This document shows, one piece after another, positions 5,957-7,557 of a stretch of DNA of 7,557 bases (position 1 is the first letter of the stretch; each line of letters begins with the position of its first letter). The notes under the pieces were generated by a model. It saw nothing but the letters and a program-made list of their open reading frames with translations, ran no database searches and was not told the DNA's origin. The position numbers and the translations under genes are program-made. This stretch comes from Coriobacteriales bacterium (GTDB lineage: Bacteria; Actinomycetota; Coriobacteriia; Coriobacteriales; UBA8131): the NCBI GenBank assembly GCA_031261765.1, contig JAISJA010000028.1, positions 1 to 7,557 on the forward strand, in the 5' to 3' direction.

Positions 5957-6496
5957 TTAGTCGACGTTCTGGATCTCTATGGACTGTATCTCGTCGCCTT
6001 TCCGAAGCGCATGGATAACGGCCAGACTATCGTCGTCCGCCGCGTCACCAAACACCGTGTAGGCGCTGTCTAGAAACGGTTGCGCGCCAAGGCAGAAATA
6101 GAATTGCGAGCCCGCGGAGTCGGGCGCCTGTGAACGTGCCATGGCAAGCGTGCCGTCTTTGTGCTCGTTGTGAGGATTCACGGTCCATTCGCCTTTTATG
6201 GTGTAGCCGGGGCCACCCGTACCAGGAATGCCGCGCGCCACGTCATGTACGTCCGCGGCCAGTTCTTCGCTGGTATATTTACGGCTGTTGGGACAACCGC
6301 CCTGCACTACAAAACCAGGCTCCAAACGATGGAACTTAAGCCCGTCGTAGAAACCCTTGCGTGAAAGCTCAACGAAGTTGCCTACGTGTATGGGGGCATC
6401 GTTTCCGGCGAGCTTAACCCTTATGTCTCCCTTTGCCGTATGTAGCACGGCCACCTCATTGCCATTCGGTTTATACTCAGGTGTGTAGTTGTCCAC
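5957..6496 (-). CDS. Cyclophilin-type peptidyl-prolyl cis-trans isomerase
   Basis: Catalyses cis-trans isomerisation of prolyl bonds to aid protein folding. It is one 179-residue cyclophilin domain with no signal peptide or membrane span, hence cytoplasmic. Seen: LKFHRLEPGFVVQGG at 53-67 with the catalytic Arg R57 (CypA R55) and Q65; GTGGPGYTIKGE at 92-103; GTLAMARS at 115-122; AGSQFYFCLG at 128-137; FLDSAYTVFG at 141-150. The tryptophan that binds cyclosporin in human CypA (W121) is F141 here, as in many bacterial members. Start GTG 6496 is chosen because GAGGAGG lies 4 bases upstream. It is followed after 16 bases by the TPR gene, likely one transcript. Five of its 8 Ile codons are ATA. Confidence 0.95.
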   Translation of the reverse strand: MDNYTPEYKPNGNEVAVLHTAKGDIRVKLAGNDAPIHVGNFVELSRKGFYDGLKFHRLEPGFVVQGGCPNSRKYTSEELAADVHDVARGIPGTGGPGYTIKGEWTVNPHNEHKDGTLAMARSQAPDSAGSQFYFCLGAQPFLDSAYTVFGDAADDDSLAVIHALRKGDEIQSIEIQNVD

Positions 6497-6500
6497 AATG

Positions 6501-6507
6501 CCTCCTC
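6501..6507 (-). promoter_or_regulatory. Shine-Dalgarno sequence of the isomerase gene
   Basis: GAGGAGG on the minus strand, 4 bases before GTG 6496. It is the strongest ribosome site in the window and decides for the GTG start; there is no ATG nearby in frame. Confidence 0.75.
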
Positions 6508-6510
6508 AAT

Positions 6511-6541
6511 AGTCTATCGCATACTTTATATAAGTGTAGCA
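6511..6541 (-). promoter_or_regulatory. Possible promoter region for the isomerase-TPR transcript
   Basis: The 31 bases between the tRNA and the isomerase ribosome site are A+T-rich and contain TATAAAGT and TAGACT, both fitting the loose -10 pattern TAnnnT. No convincing -35 hexamer is seen. The genes could equally be read through from the tRNA or ftsQ, since no terminator hairpin followed by T-run separates them. Confidence 0.25.
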
Positions 6542-6545
6542 GATT

Positions 6546-6621
6546 TGGTGCCCCAGACAGGAATCGAACCTGCGGCCTTCTGCTCCGGAGGCAGACGCTC
6601 TATCCCCTGAGCTACTGGGGC
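6546..6621 (-). tRNA. tRNA-Arg (anticodon CCG), CCA encoded
   Basis: A complete cloverleaf can be drawn on the minus strand. The acceptor stem GCCCCAG pairs with CTGGGGC, the D stem is GCTC/GAGC, and the anticodon stem TCTGC pairs with GCAGA around the loop CTCCGGA, giving anticodon CCG at 6586-6588. The T arm is GCAGG-TTCGATT-CCTGT with one G-T pair. The discriminator is A and the 3' CCA is encoded (6546-6548). It decodes the Arg codon CGG, which does not occur in the neighbouring mreB. It sits 25 bases after ftsQ and 49 bases before the isomerase gene. Total length is 76 bases. Confidence 0.97.
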
Positions 6622-6632
6622 GCTATCTAACT

Positions 6633-6638
6633 AGTATA
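6633..6638 (-). promoter_or_regulatory. Possible -10 box for the tRNA-Arg gene
   Basis: TATACT on the minus strand, close to the TATAAT consensus, lies 11 bases before the mature tRNA 5' end, just after the ftsQ stop. No good -35 match is found 16-18 bases upstream, where ftsQ coding sequence lies. It would give the tRNA a short leader to be removed by RNase P. Confidence 0.3.
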
Positions 6639-6646
6639 GCTTAAAA

Positions 6647-7557
6647 TCAGCTTGAAGCCTTGTATGTCGCCCTGTCCGCCACGCGCACGTTTATGTATAT
6701 CACCTTGCCGGGATGCTCGTTCAGTATGGTTGTTATGGCTTCCTCTTTAGCCTGTATATCGTCCGCCGATCCAAACGCGACCGACACGTTGTTGGTCAGT
6801 GTAAGCGTCGTCTGTATCGCGTCAGGCGCGGATATACTTGCCACCATGCTGTACATATCGCTGGAAAAGCCGTTAAGTATAGAGATCGCGTTCTCAAGGC
6901 CGACGTCGTCGGGCGCGTCGCCAACTATGGGTTGTATTCCGCGCGTCAGGTTGTTTATCTGCGGCAGCTTACTTACCTCGTCTGCCGTGACGTCTGCCGG
7001 TAGCTGCGATACGTCGTCTGAGCTTCCAAGCCATATTCCGTCCGTCGATACAAGCCAATGCGTCGTTGGGTCCGAGGCGTTATCGGGCAGTATCTCGACG
7101 TTCGCGAGTATGGTGCGCTCTGTTATGGATAAGACCAGCGTAGACGGGAACTCGCGGCTTACGCTAGCGGATTGCACCCATGGGTCGCTCTCTAGGCGGT
7201 CCACTATGCCACCGGTGTCTACGCGCAGAAGCGTGGAGCCCGCCGGAACAGCCGCCAGTTGTGTCAAGTGGTCGGCGGTAAGGCGCTGGGCGCCGTCTAC
7301 GCGTACCTCCGTGATGGAGAACAGGCTAGAGTTATAAACCGCGGTGCCGGCGATGGCCAAAATCGCGAGCAGGCCGAAGATGATGCCTATGACGAGTCCA
7401 AGGCGATGCGTGCGTTTCCTGTTGGCCTCGCGCTGCATGCGCCTGCGCTGTTGCGCGGCCGTCTCATAGTTGAAGTTACGGAGGGTAGGCGCTGGCATAT
7501 CCGCGCCTATAACATGTGTGTCGCGCGTACGTGCGTTCCTTTTGCTCCCACGCGTTT
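6647..7557 (-). CDS. ftsQ: Cell division protein FtsQ (start may lie beyond right edge)
   Basis: Bitopic divisome protein (FtsQ/DivIB) that connects early and late cell-division proteins at the septum. Counting from ATG 7498 it has 283 residues: a basic cytoplasmic region (about 18-32, many Arg), one transmembrane helix at about 33-55, a POTRA domain (FSITEVRVDGAQRLTADHL at 60-78; DPWVQSASVSREFPSTL at 105-121; SITERTILANVEI at 124-136), then the FtsQ beta domain containing HWLVSTDGIWLG at 147-158. The frame stays open upstream of 7498 to the edge and would code 19 more mostly basic residues (KRNARTRD and so on) with the same codon habits, and ATG 7498 has only a weak ribosome site. I therefore extend the entry to the edge; the true start may be outside, with 7498 as the alternative. 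The stop is TGA, unlike all its neighbours. Confidence 0.9.
   Translation of the reverse strand, partial: TRGSKRNARTRDTHVIGADMPAPTLRNFNYETAAQQRRRMQREANRKRTHRLGLVIGIIFGLLAILAIAGTAVYNSSLFSITEVRVDGAQRLTADHLTQLAAVPAGSTLLRVDTGGIVDRLESDPWVQSASVSREFPSTLVLSITERTILANVEILPDNASDPTTHWLVSTDGIWLGSSDDVSQLPADVTADEVSKLPQINNLTRGIQPIVGDAPDDVGLENAISILNGFSSDMYSMVASISAPDAIQTTLTLTNNVSVAFGSADDIQAKEEAITTILNEHPGKVIYINVRVADRATYKASS

Noticed and set aside
6521..6536. ACTT-ATATA-AAGT stem after the tRNA as a terminator
   Set aside because: The 4-bp A+T-rich stem is too weak and lacks a following T-run; it is more likely part of an A+T-rich promoter or spacer.
6546..6621. tRNA as integration site of a mobile element
   Set aside because: No integrase, no direct repeat of the tRNA 3' end and no composition shift in the flanking genes.
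6433..6630. Plus-strand open frame across the tRNA, ending PDRNRTCGLLLRRQTLYPLSYWG
   Set aside because: This is the well-known spurious translation of the antisense strand of a tRNA gene, a peptide often misannotated as hypothetical protein. The tRNA on the minus strand explains the sequence.

Overview
The window is a compact cell-envelope and cell-shape locus read almost entirely from the minus strand. In transcription order, from high to low coordinates, it holds: ftsQ (6647 to the right edge), a tRNA-Arg(CCG) gene (6546-6621), a cyclophilin-type peptidyl-prolyl isomerase (5957-6496), an unnamed membrane-anchored TPR protein (4504-5940), ndk (4060-4467), mreB (2966-4006), mreC (1999-2940), mreD (1337-1999) and the 5' part of mrdA/PBP2 (1-1337, running off the left edge). 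There is no mobile element, CRISPR array, rRNA or obvious horizontally acquired segment, and no gene-free stretch above 100 bases. All protein stops are TAA except that of ftsQ (TGA).

Organism (inference): a rod-shaped actinomycete-like bacterium, most plausibly class Coriobacteriia (Eggerthellaceae or a relative). The reasons are the ndk-mreBCD-mrdA arrangement, the short MreB N-terminus leading into DMAIDLGTANTLV, the PBP2 active-site context YPAASTWK, the tRNA with an encoded CCA, and a mid-to-high G+C composition. I cannot confirm this without a search. Codon use is striking: isoleucine is encoded mainly by ATA (26 of 29 codons in mreB, counted by hand).

Layout and function: FtsQ belongs to the divisome. 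MreB, MreC, MreD and PBP2 are the core of the elongasome (Rod complex), which inserts side-wall peptidoglycan. mreC/mreD and mreD/mrdA overlap by one base (TAATG), which fits translational coupling. mreB has an extended -10 box exactly where a leaderless transcript would start at its ATG, just downstream of a 10-bp palindrome, so mreBCD-mrdA may have its own promoter inside a larger ftsQ-to-mrdA unit.

Least ordinary parts: the TPR protein with one membrane span between the isomerase and ndk (no function I can name); an extra N-terminal transmembrane segment on PBP2; a roughly 60-residue Arg/Lys/Gly-rich tail on MreD; a Thr/Gln/Ala repeat tail on MreC; and the ATA codon preference. I see no wholly new system. 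The nearest candidate is the TPR protein plus the lineage-specific extensions on the Rod proteins.
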